64,000 nt of DNA from Citrus sinensis (taxonomy: Eukaryota; Streptophyta; Magnoliopsida; Sapindales; Rutaceae), in contig NC_068563.1 of NCBI RefSeq assembly GCF_022201045.2, positions 310,001 to 374,000 of the forward strand, given 5' to 3'. Under the pieces are notes generated by a model, which did no database searches, had not been told where the DNA came from, and worked only from the letters and a program-made list of their open reading frames with translations. This document shows, one piece after another, positions 23,404-35,296 of this stretch; positions within the stretch are counted from its first letter, which is position 1, and every line of letters starts with the position of its first letter. The position numbers were made by a program, and so were the translations under genes.

Positions 23404-23609
23404 CGACCTGTGTACACAACGTTTGCAGCCTTTTCGCCGATCTCAGATACTATGACTTTGACCACCAGCACCATTAATACAGACCACGAAACAATTCCTC
23501 AAGGAATAGAAAAATCTACTAAAGATGAAGACAAGAAGACTGACAAAAGACAAAAGAACAACAGAATCTAAGTCTTACAATCTACTACTGTGAGCTGGCT
23601 ACTTAGTGA

Positions 23610-23852
23610 CTACTGAGCAGATGGAAACAAAAGGAACCATAAAATGGCTAACAAAACCAAAACGAAGATCCAAAAGACTTGTTTATTTTCACTAATATGA
23701 CGTATGCGATCCCCGTGATTGTTTCTATGTTCAGCTTTTGCGCATGCTCTTTCATAATCTTTTCTTTGTTGATGAATGCTTTGAATCTTAATCCAGCCAT
23801 TGCCCTTTCTTGGATCACGCGGTGCTATTGCTGCTATTGTTTCTTTTCCCTC
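23610..23852 (-). other. Exon-like open segment ending in a hydrophobic tail
   Basis: An 81-codon minus-strand frame runs from an acceptor-like TTTAG directly before 23852 to a TAG at 23610. It reads as a basic/charged part (DPRKGNGWIKIQ, then RKDYERACAKAEHRNN) and a C-terminal hydrophobic run, FWIFVLVLLAILWFLLFPSA, as in a tail-anchored membrane protein. I do not recognise the family. No upstream exons were found at higher coordinates, and other frames here are open too, so it may be chance or the remnant of a gene disrupted near its 3' end by the adjacent copia insertion. Confidence 0.25.
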
Positions 23853-24736
23853 CTAAATTTTTGTTTACTTTGTAATTTCTGATGAACTGCTCAATCAATT
23901 TTATACACGTGTTTTTTAGTTACCTGTTAACAGAATTGGGTTATTTACTCTTCAGTTTTTTGTTTTTTTTTTTGTTAAAGAAGATCATATGTTTAAGCAA
24001 AAAAACCAGTCCAGCCCAGGCCTTTCGGCTTTGGCCCGACCCTCTCATGCCTGGAAAGGCCTGGCCTAGCCCAAACCTTGTATTTTTCAAAATTAGAATA
24101 TAGAATATTAAATTTTATCAACTTAGTTTACACATTAATAAACCTAAACCTAAAATTCTCTCATATGTAACACCCATTTCAGCGTCCCCATCCTCACATT
24201 TCCAATTCCAACCCTTCAATTTTTTTTTGGGTTAAATTTACTTGTTATTTTTGTTAAATGTAGTGAGAAAGATCTTGTAAAAAGCATAAGATGAGATTGA
24301 GAACAGCGGCTGCACTTTGATGTATTTTAGTAGCCTTATGTTGATTTTGATGTCAAAGTTGTTGTACTCATGACCTGTTATTGCTTTGGGATTAATAGCA
24401 TATTTGTTCAAACGTATGCACCACCACTGCTTTGACATGAGCTTAATGTGTGTGTGTCGATATATATATAGAGTAGTTTTCAAGTCCGGGATATTAAAGT
24501 GCGGGAAAAATGCAGGAAAGCTTTAAAACCGCAGGGTTTTAAAAGATTAAATGTTTTCCCGAAGGATCCCACACTTTAAAATTCCAGATTAAAACATTTA
24601 TTTATATATATATATAAATGCATGCTTGACGCAAAAGCTTAATGACCTTTTCATGACCTGTTATTGCTTTAGTTTAATGGACTTTAAATGAAGAAACTAC
24701 AAACTAGCTTAGCTTGAGGTGACCAAAATAATATGA

Positions 24737-24770
<34 letters not shown>

Positions 24771-26441
24771 AAATAAAAATAAACGGGCCAAACGAAAACT
24801 TTTCAAGTAAATTACCAAAATGGATTCTAATTGAAGAAACTAAAAGCTAGCTGCGCAGCTATTAGCACCCTTCCAAAACTCTCACAAAACCGCTTTCTTC
24901 TATAGTCACCACTTTAACGTTTAATTTTAGTTCAATTAGAAAACAAATTTCTTATTAAAACCCTTGTTACCTTCAACGGCATAAAGAAATTTAAGGGCGG
25001 TTAGGGACTCACGTCTCTAAATAACCATTCGAGAAAGACAATAACTAATTCATCCATGAAAGATAATAACTAATGTAAAATATAAATTGGAAAACGGCTC
25101 CAAAAATTAAAAATTGGTTGTGAATATGGGTTTAGGGTTTGTGATTTCATATTGAGATTTTTTCTTTATAATTATTTTGTACTCTTCGAATTTGTTTTTT
25201 AATTATTAGAAGACATCATTTCCTTAGTTTAAATTTTACTCTAAACTAGAAAAAGGACAAACTTGTATCCGTACCTTATCCAATAAAATGAATAACAAAA
25301 ATCAAGCAAAACAGATAATCCAAACAACTTTTTTTCATAACATGACAAGTGAGCAAATTATTTTATTTAGCAGGCAGTCTGAAATAAAACAAAAATTTCA
25401 TATTAACTTCGGAGAGTTTAGATCCAACGGGGTGTGCTAAGAGAGTGAAGTATGGCTGTATGAGGTTATTTGTAAAATTAAAATAGATTTTCTTATAATA
25501 AAGGTCCCTTTAGAATTGTTTTTGAGAGGTTTAAATGTAATTCTAAAAAATTAAAAGCTAAATTTGGTGTTTCATAATTTTTTTTTAATAGAACCACTTT
25601 CAGCAAGATTGCCTCACACTACAGTAATTTTTGAAAAGTAGGAAAATAGTATATTTTTCAAAATCTGATTTTGAAAACTAGTTTTATCTTTAATATATAT
25701 CCTCATATATATTATAAAACTCCAAAATTATCTTTATTAATTAAGAATTAAAATCAATAATTTTTAAAAAATTATCATTATTACCAATTATTTAGAGATA
25801 ACAAAATATAAAATATAAAATGTGGATGATAAAATTTGAAAGGTTAGGTCCTGTGGCTTTGCTAGAATTGATTAATTTGAATGAGATAAATAAAAAACTT
25901 TATATGCTAAAGAATGAACAATCCAATGCACAGAAATACTGAAATCACTGGCCTACAATTCATTCAATATTTATAAGAAAAGTTATTAATGAACCACCAT
26001 ATTTTACATCGACAATTTATGTACTCACGTAAATTATTTTTAACAAAGCCTTGCACCACCTAACTTTTCACATTTTGTCAAAAATTTTCAACTTAACCAT
26101 TATTTATAACTAATTAATTGATTAAACTATTTTAACATTCTGTCATAAATTATTTTTTATATATTTCAATTACTTGACAAGTTTCTAGTTATCTCAATGG
26201 AAAAGTTTTTTTGTTGTGTGAGCCGTGGATTGAAATCGTTAAAAATGGTACTTAAACAATTCATCAGCTCTTTAAAAAAGCTGCACAATCTTTAGATTCT
26301 CAAGACTACTTCCAAAATCTCAAAATTGGAGCTTCTTTTCAAAAGAGATAAATATAAATTCTCCTCCAAAAACTCATTCTCTCATTACACTCGAACAAAG
26401 TTAAATAAATAAAATAAAAAGAGATTTTGAATGACACTAAT

Positions 26442-26480
<39 letters not shown>

Positions 26481-26830
26481 AAATATTTTGGCAATCATAG
26501 AAGCTTCAAGAAACCGGCTATACGCATTGTACTTGTTGCTCCTGGCTACTTTTAATCCATTCAGGACTCGTCTAATATTTAAGTATGGTTATTGTAATAC
26601 TTGAGTTAGAAAATTTAACGGAATTACTTTATGCAACTGAACTTGAGTCACACCTATATTGTCAACATAATCCTCAAAACAATAAGCTAATCCTGAATCA
26701 AACCCAAAAATGGGGAAGAGAAAAAAGAATAAAAATCTAATAGGGAGAGAATATAACTATACAAGTAAGTCCATGATATACGGAGCCATCCAGCAGGCCA
26801 CCGTACTTACTGGGCAGCAAGAATTTGATT
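23853..26830. other. Intergenic AT-rich sequence with small repeats
   Basis: Holds a GC-rich patch at about 24005-24075 rich in GGCC words (likely a transposon relic), an AAT microsatellite at about 24738-24765, a CT/TA microsatellite at about 26443-26480, and AT-rich sequence with A/T tracts at 25500-25850 that may be a worn MITE. No gene is supported. Confidence 0.45.
24484..24592. repeat. Imperfect foldback (inverted repeat) of about 108 bp
   Basis: CCGGGATATTAAAGTGCGGG on the left pairs with CCCACACTTTAAAATTCCAG-type sequence on the right, with the interior also partly complementary (TTTAAAACC against GGGTTTTAAAA). The RNA or single strand would form a long hairpin. It could be a small foldback MITE. 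Confidence 0.55.
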
Positions 26831-29591
26831 TCATATTCTACAATTGGCAGCTGCAGCAAAACAGGAAGACATTAACATAATGAATTAATGATATCAGAAA
26901 ACGCACGCAAGAAGAATTTACCACATGATTTACAAGGGGTAGGTGAAAAATAAGGATTATTAGAAACAAAATTGTTCTTGCTCAAGCTGAATTTATATAC
27001 TCACTACAAAAGATAAACTGGTTGAGATCAAGAGTGATCCTGCCCTGCTTAGCTGTATCAAATGAATTAAACAGATTCCTGAGGAAAAAAATGAATAATA
27101 ATCTCCCCATCAGCAGAATGGCATTAAATTTTTGAATTCATTGATAAATACCATAAGCGCTGCACTATGTCTCAAGACTCGTGCAATTTTTGTGGAATGT
27201 GAGGGCATTTATGTCAATCAACCATCCCTAATCACTCAAGGTGCAATATTCAACATGAAAATTTAAGGGATTCATACCGAGCAGACTGCAAAAATATACA
27301 AAGGGATATGAAGTCATCCAGACGAAGTCTTCCATTCTTATTCTGATCAAAACTCTGAGTGATAAAGAAAGCTATCAGATTCAATGGCCAAAAAAACCAA
27401 TTCTCACCTTATAAAGGAGAATAAACAAATTATTCACTACCAAACAAGATAATAGTTCAGAGAAGTAAATCTAATAAGGCAGTCCCAGTTAAACTTTGAT
27501 GAAAGGTAAGATCTCAAAGACGTGTAGAGTTATTTTGTGGAACAGATCGTATTTAGTAATATTACAGCAAGACTGCAGTACACAATGTTGTACGCCTAGA
27601 GACGGTGACTGAACATCCTCTCTAGCTTCCATTTGCAAGCAAGGATAAATATATAATAAGCACGCTGAATATCCAAACAAATCGCAGATGTAAAGCCACA
27701 ACAGTGGCATGTACTATACTGTAAAAGGTCTCTATTTGGAATGTGTTCCACATACAGTAGTAGGTCACATATTTCATCACTCAAAATGCTAATACCAGCA
27801 GCTTACAAAATAACTGATCAAAGCAATCAAGCTTACAATTTTACTTGAGCAACTAAAGAGCTAAAATTCTTCTAGATCTTGTATAAGCATCTAGGTTTGC
27901 TTCATGTCCCTAGCCATTAACTCTAGAGTAAAATGATCAATGTTAAAGTAGTACATCTGCATTATTTTATGTGAGAAAGATCTCTTTTAATTTAAAATAA
28001 AAAATGCTCGTGCATACCTCACAGACTGTGTAAAAAGCTGGTGAGTCCAAAGAAAAACCAATTTTCACCAATGCCTGTAATTAGGTTCAGCAGTTACAAT
28101 CCAGAATTACAGCTCCGACAAGAAAACAAAGGCAAATAATTATAAATTAGAACAGGCATTCTTGAGGCTATGCAACACATCATTTTTTCATCTAACTAAC
28201 AGTCAAAACCATGTCAAAAGATACCTCATACACGTTATCGGGAACAAGATATCCACGACCCCTGCAACAATGAACCCAAAAACTGAGATAGAGTGTAGAT
28301 ATACAAACTTCTTGGACCAAACATTTGTACTGTATCTCAAAGCTACATCAAATCTTTATCTAAATAGTGAAGAAAAAATAAAAAATAAAGATTTTTCAAT
28401 TTTTCTTTATCTTAGTAATGAACTAAAAAGTTTTATATAACACTGCTTAATACAACGATTACCTCTCCAGGTCTGAGAAGGCATGTTGAACCTGCAAACA
28501 AGTTTGAGTAAATAATTATCATTTCTTCTTCTATGCTCGTGGATATACATAATAATACAGATTATAACTTGCACTTAAGAGAAACAACAAATAAGTTAAG
28601 GGTACATTTCATTCATAATCTAGAAACACTTTCAAAACTAAAGTACAACTGAAGATTTTTTAGATATAATAGGATATAATCTTAAAGAAGCTAGTTTTTG
28701 GAATGAGTTTGAAAACTATTTTCAAAGACTCTCAACAGAACACATTTTTCAAAACTGCGAAAACATGTATGGAATCAAAGACCTACACTAAAATAGTAAA
28801 ATTAAACAGGCCATTGTCTTCATGTCGAACCATAGAGCCACGAACTCTTTACAGTTTGGAGACTAGTATTTGACTGGATAAAAAATGAATGTATCAGTTA
28901 TTTTCGAAAACATACAACTGCATTCAGATTGCAGATCACAGAGCAGTACAGTAACTAAGCTTCTTATTGAATCAAGCTCATATATTTTAGTTAAAATTAC
29001 AAATTTTCACTTAACAGATTAAAATCATCACAAAATGGATAAAGTGACAGTTGCTAACCTTTAGAAGGAACTTGTTAAGCTCCACAAATTCTGGATTCCA
29101 AACAAAAAAAAAAAAAATCAACAAATTATAGTAAATTAATTAAAAAAAAAAGTAAATAAAAACAAATCATTCAAAACTAAACTTACCCTCAAAGCTCATA
29201 GTACCATTCCTATCAAAATCATACATCCTTGGAAAATTAAAAAAAAAAATTATATTTGTCAGCAATTTACCATACACACACGAAAAAATAAATCATTGAA
29301 AAAAAATGAAAGAACCTGATCATTTGTTGAACAACAGAGAGAGAAAAATCAAGATTGCCAACGGCGAAAGCGTGCTGACAGAAAAAAAAAGAAAAGAAAA
29401 GAAAAGAAAACGACACGTCAGTTTGCGTTGTGGTTAAATGGAAAAGATAATTTGTTTCAATTTGAGATGATATAGAATAGAAACAATGAGCAAAGAGAAG
29501 TTTAAACCTTGAGCTGAGCTGCTGCTATGCTTCCTGTTTTTTCTGAGTCAACTCGATCGAACCACTCTCTCAAAACCGCTGTGTTCTCCAT
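26831..29591 (-). CDS. Penta-EF-hand-type calcium-binding protein, CML48/49/50-like
   Basis: Ten exons: 29508-29591, 29316-29374, 29187-29227, 29059-29090, 28463-28491, 28225-28261, 28018-28074, 27278-27354, 27005-27078, 26831-26850, giving 169 residues. EF loops: DRVDSEKTGSIA near residue 12, DFDRNGTMSFEE near 51, DQNKNGRLRLDD near 118 and a degenerate DTAKQGRITLDL; the C-terminus is NQFIFCTANCRI. This arrangement matches plant relatives of sorcin/peflin, which bind calcium and attach to membranes or partners. Unlike CML49/50 there is no long Gly/Pro-rich N-terminus: the protein starts directly with EF-hand 1, so either the family member is short or a 5' exon is missed. The 20-base last exon fits because GTGAGT is a strong donor and restores the conserved TANCRI end. 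Confidence 0.85.
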
Positions 29592-31005
29592 TTTCCTCCG
29601 CTTCAGAATAATTTAGTGTTTTTCCTTTACTCGCGATTTAAATATAAATGGATAATAACATTGAGATCCATTATATTTCGTTATCTTCTTAAATAAAGCA
29701 TATTTTTTCCATATACACCAAATAGATCCGCGATCCGTTCCCTTCTGTAACAGTGTAATCAATCAGTAATGACCAGTTTCACAGATGAGGCCTTATCACA
29801 TAATTATCACACATTTTATCTTTTTTTTTTTTTAATTCTTTAAAATGTAGGACATGATAACAATATAACAAGATTGTTTCAGTTTGTCGTTAATACGTTT
29901 AAAAGATGTATAAAATTATCAAAAAGTACTTAAAAATTATGAAAATTAGAGTCAAAATTTTTTTTTGAATACTGATTAAACATTAGATTACTGTATTACA
30001 CAGATATTTACAACAACTACTATTATAACAGATATATTACACTGATAATTACAATCAGATATACATAATTAAGATTTATATTATTACATTAAATTCTGTA
30101 AAATACATGCCCAGACAAATAATCTCTCACAGAAGAAGAATGTCTATACTCCACTCATATTTCATAAGAAAGAATAATTTTTACATATTAAGAATATTTA
30201 GCTCCCACAATATTTTTATAGGAGCTAAAACCGCTGCCCTCATAAGACATTTGTGGGGGCTAGAATCGCTGCCCTCACAAGTCTTGTGAGGGCAGCAGCC
30301 CACCACGTCGGCCCAGGCCGAAGTGGCAATTAGAGTCAAGTTACTAAAGCAATTGAGGGACATGGGGACATTTTAACCACGTACCCCCGATTTCAAGATT
30401 TTTCTATAAATTCCCCAATTACTTCCATATTTATACTTACAGTTACCAACCATCAACCAAGGGGTTAAATGATAGATTATTCCAATTTCTTTGGATCAAA
30501 ACAAATTCGCACGTGACACATGCGAGCCGAGTCGCCAACGTTGTTGAGTGTCCTCCTCCGAGCGTCGAAAGAGAATTAGTGGGTTTGGTTGGGTCCCAAA
30601 ACGACAACGCTCCCTCCATCTCTGTAAGTGATTTTACCCCAGCGTCTGGCGCATCTCTGTAAGAGATCTTATCTCTTAATTTTTTTCAGTTCAATGAACT
30701 TTTAATTGATCATCGATTAATTAATTGGCTTAGTTGGACTCAAAGTTTTCAACTTTTCTAAACTCAAGAAGAGATATCATTTTGAGGACTGTATTTTTTC
30801 CTTCTTCAATTTTCTATGAACTTTTGAAAAAAGAAAAAAAATTGGGTATTGCCGTTTCTCATGGCATAACTATTTTCATGAATAAAATAAGATATGAGAA
30901 CATAGTTTTAAAGCAATTTTATTTATTTTTTAATTAAAAAATGATGATTTTAATCTTATATTTGTTTTTGATAACATTTGTTTTTGGGTGTTTTGTAACA
31001 GGTCC
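29592..31005. other. Head-to-head spacer between the EF-hand and LAZ1-like genes
   Basis: Holds both promoters. A GC-richer block at 30200-30330 contains three hairpins (listed separately). At about 30623 a donor-like CTGTAAGTG and at 31001 an acceptor (TTTTGTAACAG) suggest a leader intron of the LAZ1-like gene. The rest is AT-rich without genes. Confidence 0.45.
30198..30296. repeat. Three consecutive hairpins, one a perfect 29-bp palindrome
   Basis: Hairpin 1 pairs TAGCTCC (30198) with GGAGCTA (30226). Hairpin 2 is a diverged copy of hairpin 3, GCTGCCCTCATAAG with GTGGGGGC. Hairpin 3 is GCTGCCCTCACAAG (30268-30281), one base, then its exact reverse complement (30283-30296). The block is GC-rich against AT-rich surroundings. 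It may be the end of an unrecognised transposon or a structured leader element. Confidence 0.6.
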
Positions 31006-31059
31006 ATGTCCATTTGGCTCATCAAATGTTGTATTATGAGTTTGTTTGTGGGTTTGTAG
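31006..31059 (+). promoter_or_regulatory. Upstream open reading frame in the LAZ1-like leader
   Basis: If the leader intron is spliced at 31001, the first ATG met by ribosomes opens a 17-codon frame (MSIWLIKCCIMSLFVGL) closed by TAG at 31057. A second upstream ATG at 31067 opens a frame that overlaps the main start at 31116. Such frames usually lower translation of the main product. Whether the transcript includes them is inference. Confidence 0.35.
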
Positions 31060-31115
31060 TTCCATTATGCTGGTGGTATTTGAGAGCATAGCCCAATTAG
31101 AAGTTAGTATAGCTC

Positions 31116-34100
31116 ATGAGGATTGCAAGTTATCACAATCTCGTTTCTTTGTTTGCTTATGCGACTCCCATATGGGCAAGTCTAATTGCCGGTGTCCTAG
31201 TAGTAGTGACCCTTTCACTTTCGATGTACCTTTTGTTTGACCACCTTTCTGCATACAAGAATCCCGAGGTTTTTGTTAATTTGTTGCTACACTTTGTCGA
31301 ATTTTTATTGAGATCTTCATAGGTTTTGTACTCTATTATTGTTTATTCACTTATATTCTTCTTTTGTCCCTGTATTCAGGAACAAAAGTTTCTGATTGGA
31401 GTTATTTTGATGGTTCCTTGCTATGCAGTAGAATCAGTAAGTTGTTTAATAATCAATTTGGCATAAAGAAGTTACTATCTTCTTGAATGGATGTACTTTC
31501 CATCTGTAGAGAAAGATGAGCTATTCAATTTCAAATTTAGAATCTGGATAGGTTTTCTTTTGTAACTTTTTGACAGGTTTGGATGGGCGAATCTAGTATG
31601 AGACTGCATGTCTCTGAATTACTAGATTGGATATTAGAAGTGATTTGGGGATTATGTGATACATTTTTATACATCACTGTAAAATGAGGTGACATAATTG
31701 TATTGGAAGGTTCAGTGTTTTGTTTATTGGTGTGGAACATATTCGAGTGTTTTCCAATGTGAAAATAGTTTTTCCTGTCCTATGTACATTGTTTGGTACT
31801 CCTTCCCTCTGCTGCATCATTCTCTTTTCCTAACATGGATTATTTTGAACAGTTTGTCTCATTGACGAATCCAACAGTTAGTATTGACTGCGAAATACTA
31901 CGGGATTGCTATGAGTCCTTTGCTATGTATTGCTTTGGAAGATATCTTGTTGCTTGCCTGGGTATGTAGTTTTCAATAGCTTTCTCATGCAATGCGAATT
32001 TATTTTGAAATAGAGAATTCCTTTCTTATTCATTTGTTGGTCTCGTATTTATGTGCTGATTCTCATTCTTGTTCCTATGGTGTTTCATTTTTTTAAATAA
32101 TATATCAAAGGGGGGGAAGAGAGAACTATTGAGTTTATGGAAAGAGAAGGACGTGCAAGTCATAAAGCTCCGCTGTTAGAACACAATTCTGAAAGAGGAA
32201 TTGTGACACATCCATTCCCAATGAATTATATCTTAAAACCATGGGAACTTGGTCGATGGTTTTACCAACTTGTCAAAATTGGAATTGTTCAATACGTATG
32301 TTTTCTTTCACTCACTGAAAGATTAACTTTTGCTGCATTTTACTCTTCTTTTTTTTCAATTTTTTCTTTCTTTCATTGTTTAATAGCGGTGGGTTATATG
32401 TTTGTCTGGCAGATGATAATAAAGTCTCTCACTGCTCTTTTGGCTGTCGTTCTTGAAGCCTTTAATGTGTATTGTGAAGGAGAGTTCAAGTGGGGATGCG
32501 GGTAAGATTATTTCATGGACCATTAATGATATCTTGTTAGCACAAAATTTCACTGAATAATTTGAATGCTTGATTGTGTTCTATTTTTCATAGATTAGCC
32601 TTCTGATCATCTTATTTAATGCATAACAAATTTTAAACAGCACGCAGCTGGGTTGAATGGTTTGAATCTTGTTTTAGGTCTATCAGTCTCTTCGTGGGTG
32701 TGGAGAATTGTTTGTTATTTGATAACCATGCAATATGCTGTTAGGAATCAGAATGATTTCATGTGGACATGTTTGCACCTATTCTCAATTTTGGTTTGTA
32801 TTCTCAGGGAGTTTTGCTGTTTGAAAAATAGGTGTCTTTTTGAACTAGTGGTGTTGACTGTTAATTTTTCTAGATCTGAAACAGTGGGCAGCTATCAGTG
32901 GAATTTGATTAAGAAATCTCTTATTCTCTGTGCCTTCTTGTGTTTTTGTAGGTATCCTTATATGGCGGTGGTTCTAAATTTTAGTCAGTCTTGGGCTTTG
33001 TATTGTCTAATTCAATTTTATACAGTCACAAAAGATGAATTGGCACACATAAAGCCATTGGCCAAGTTTTTGACATTTAAGTCAATTGTATTTTTGACTT
33101 GGTGGCAAGGTGTAGCAATTGCTCTTCTTTATTCCCTTGGTTTGTTTAAAAGTCCTATAGCTCAAGGCTTGCAGTTTAAATCCAGTGTCCAAGACTTCAT
33201 CATTTGTATAGAGGTATGCCTTCCATCATCTTCAAACATTTTTTGATGTTTCTCAAGTCTTTCAAGATTTCATGTCACCTGCTTCCACATTCATAGTTAT
33301 TCTCTAACGTCATATTTTTCTGTAGTCTTTAAAACATTGTTTCTCCTGCCAAGGTTTATGAATGTTATAAATCTCATTAAAATATTGAAGTTAAACAAGC
33401 ACTTGTATTCATCCAGCACAGATGGCAATTGCTTCTATTGTTCACCTATACGTATTCCCTGCAAAGCCTTACGAGCAAATGGGAGAGTGCTTTTCTGGGG
33501 ATATTTCGGTCCTTGGAGACTACTCTGCTGATTGTCCGCTGGACCCTGACGAGATTCGGGACAGTGAGAGACCCACAAAGTTACGGCTACCCCAGCCAGA
33601 TGTTGACATCAAGAGTGGAATGACCATCAGAGAAAGTGTCCGGGATGTTTTTGTTGGTGGCAGTGGATACGTAAGTTTTTTTTATCCTATGATGTCATAT
33701 TGAAGCAGCCTGGACAGGTGGATCTTTTCACCATTGCAAGCTATAAGAAAAAGGAATAGATTTGCTTTAGTTGCCTGGACTTAGTTTTTTGCTGGTTGCC
33801 TGGAATATCTTAATATTGTGGGAAACAAAATATTGTTCTTGTGGGACAGATTATAACTAATTGCCGTTTGTATACTCCATATAGATTTATGGATCACTTT
33901 TGTCTCATTAAATTTTATTTTATTGTTGTAAGCCTGTTCTTAGTCTTGAATCTGATGTTTGCTTTCTATGCAGATTGTGAATGATGTGAAGTTCACTGTA
34001 AACCAAGCAGTAGAGCCTGTGGAGAAGGGGATTACAAAGTTCAATGAGAAGATACATAAGATCTCCCAAAATATAAAGAGGCATGACAAGGATAGGAGAA

Positions 34101-34324
34101 AAACAAAGGATGATAGTTGTATTGCCTCCTCACACACAAGGAGGGTGATACGTGGGATTGATGACCCCCTGTTAAATGGGAGCATCAGTGATAGTGCGCC
34201 CACAAGGAAGAAGCACCGCAGAAAGTCAGGATACACCAGTGGCGAGAGCGGTGGAGAAAGTAGCAGTGATCAAAACTATGGTGGTTACGAGATTAGGGGT
34301 CGAAGGTGGGTCACCAAAGATTAG
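31116..34324 (+). CDS. LAZ1-like DUF300 (TMEM184/organic solute transporter alpha-like) membrane protein
   Basis: Eight exons: 31116-31268, 31380-31436, 31853-31961, 32111-32295, 32413-32501, 32952-33213, 33422-33670, 33974-34324, joining in phase to 484 residues. The first ~300 residues hold about seven hydrophobic segments, including IWASLIAGVLVVVTLSLSMY, FLIGVILMVPCYAVES and TWWQGVAIALLYSLG; NPTVSIDCEILRDCYE and YAVESFVSL are typical of the DUF300 (Solute_trans_a) family. The long soluble tail is basic and Ser-rich with RKKHRRKSGYTSGES. Arabidopsis LAZ1 and its homologues are vacuolar-membrane proteins linked to vacuole integrity, brassinosteroid signalling and autophagic cell death; which homologue this is cannot be fixed. 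The chosen ATG is preceded in frame by TAG two codons upstream. Confidence 0.9.
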
Positions 34325-35296
34325 TTAAGAGGAGTTATTGTAGCAATTTGGACCCAAAAAGGGGGAAAAAAGAAAAAGAATCTCAACAAGGATGGTTCTG
34401 GAATGAAGCACGAACTGTTCATATGCGGGCATTTGGTTAGAAGAGTGCAATTTTCCTCATGAGGTTCCTGGATCTTGCTTTACATATATAGAACATTTAC
34501 TGCTGCACCAGGAGGCTGCACGTGTATATGATTCAAGAATTCTGTTGTGGATTTTTTGCCGGTAAACTGAGGTGGTTATAGGTGATCAATGGTGTACGTT
34601 AGGTTTGCATGATGGAATTCAATTTGTTGTATAGAGTTTCCTGAAGGCTTGGGTGATAGTAAATGCCACTGGATTGGGAAAATTGCTTTTTTTGTTTTCA
34701 ACAGATTCATCGAGTAAAATGTAACTATGTCCTGTCTTAGCAATGCATTGTATTATTGACAAAATGCTTTCCATTTTCTTGTAAATTAGTAGTGCAAGTC
34801 TGCTTTATTCAGGTTTTCATCATGTAGATTCTTCGGTGACTGGATGCTTGTACAATCTCAATTGACAATAAGCTACGACATAGCACACACTTTTCCCTCA
34901 GACTTTTCTCGCAAAAATCTAAGGGTACATAAGCTCTGACGATATTTCCCATCTTGTAACCAAATTTCCTATGCTGAGAATTACAGCATCAGTCAGGTAA
35001 TTCAGTGACTATAAGAAAATTAGAAAAGAGAGAACAGAAACATATCAAAATATCCTTAACGACAGCAAATTAGGGAGCCTGAGGCTGATTCTCCTAGGCG
35101 TTCAACAATCAGCATTCACTTCATTGCGCACTCTTTGCCAATGGAGACTTAAAATATAATCTTAAGAGTAAATGATGCTTCATTCAAAGCCATTACAGTG
35201 CCCATATAATCTTCCAGTTAGAAATTGCTGGCAAAAACTACCAACAACTCGAGCTCAATAATATCCGGCCTAACTCTTCTAGGCAGATTCAGCGAA
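34325..35296. other. Convergent 3' ends of the LAZ1-like and phosphatase genes
   Basis: Two 3' UTRs face each other here. The sequence is less AT-rich than spacers elsewhere and shows no extra coding region. A small open frame on the minus strand at 35218-35520 is another frame of the phosphatase last exon. Confidence 0.5.

Noticed and set aside
32653-33246. Long open frame through the last-but-two intron of the LAZ1-like gene
   Set aside because: Only 32952-33213 matches the DUF300 family. The upstream part is intron that happens to lack stops.
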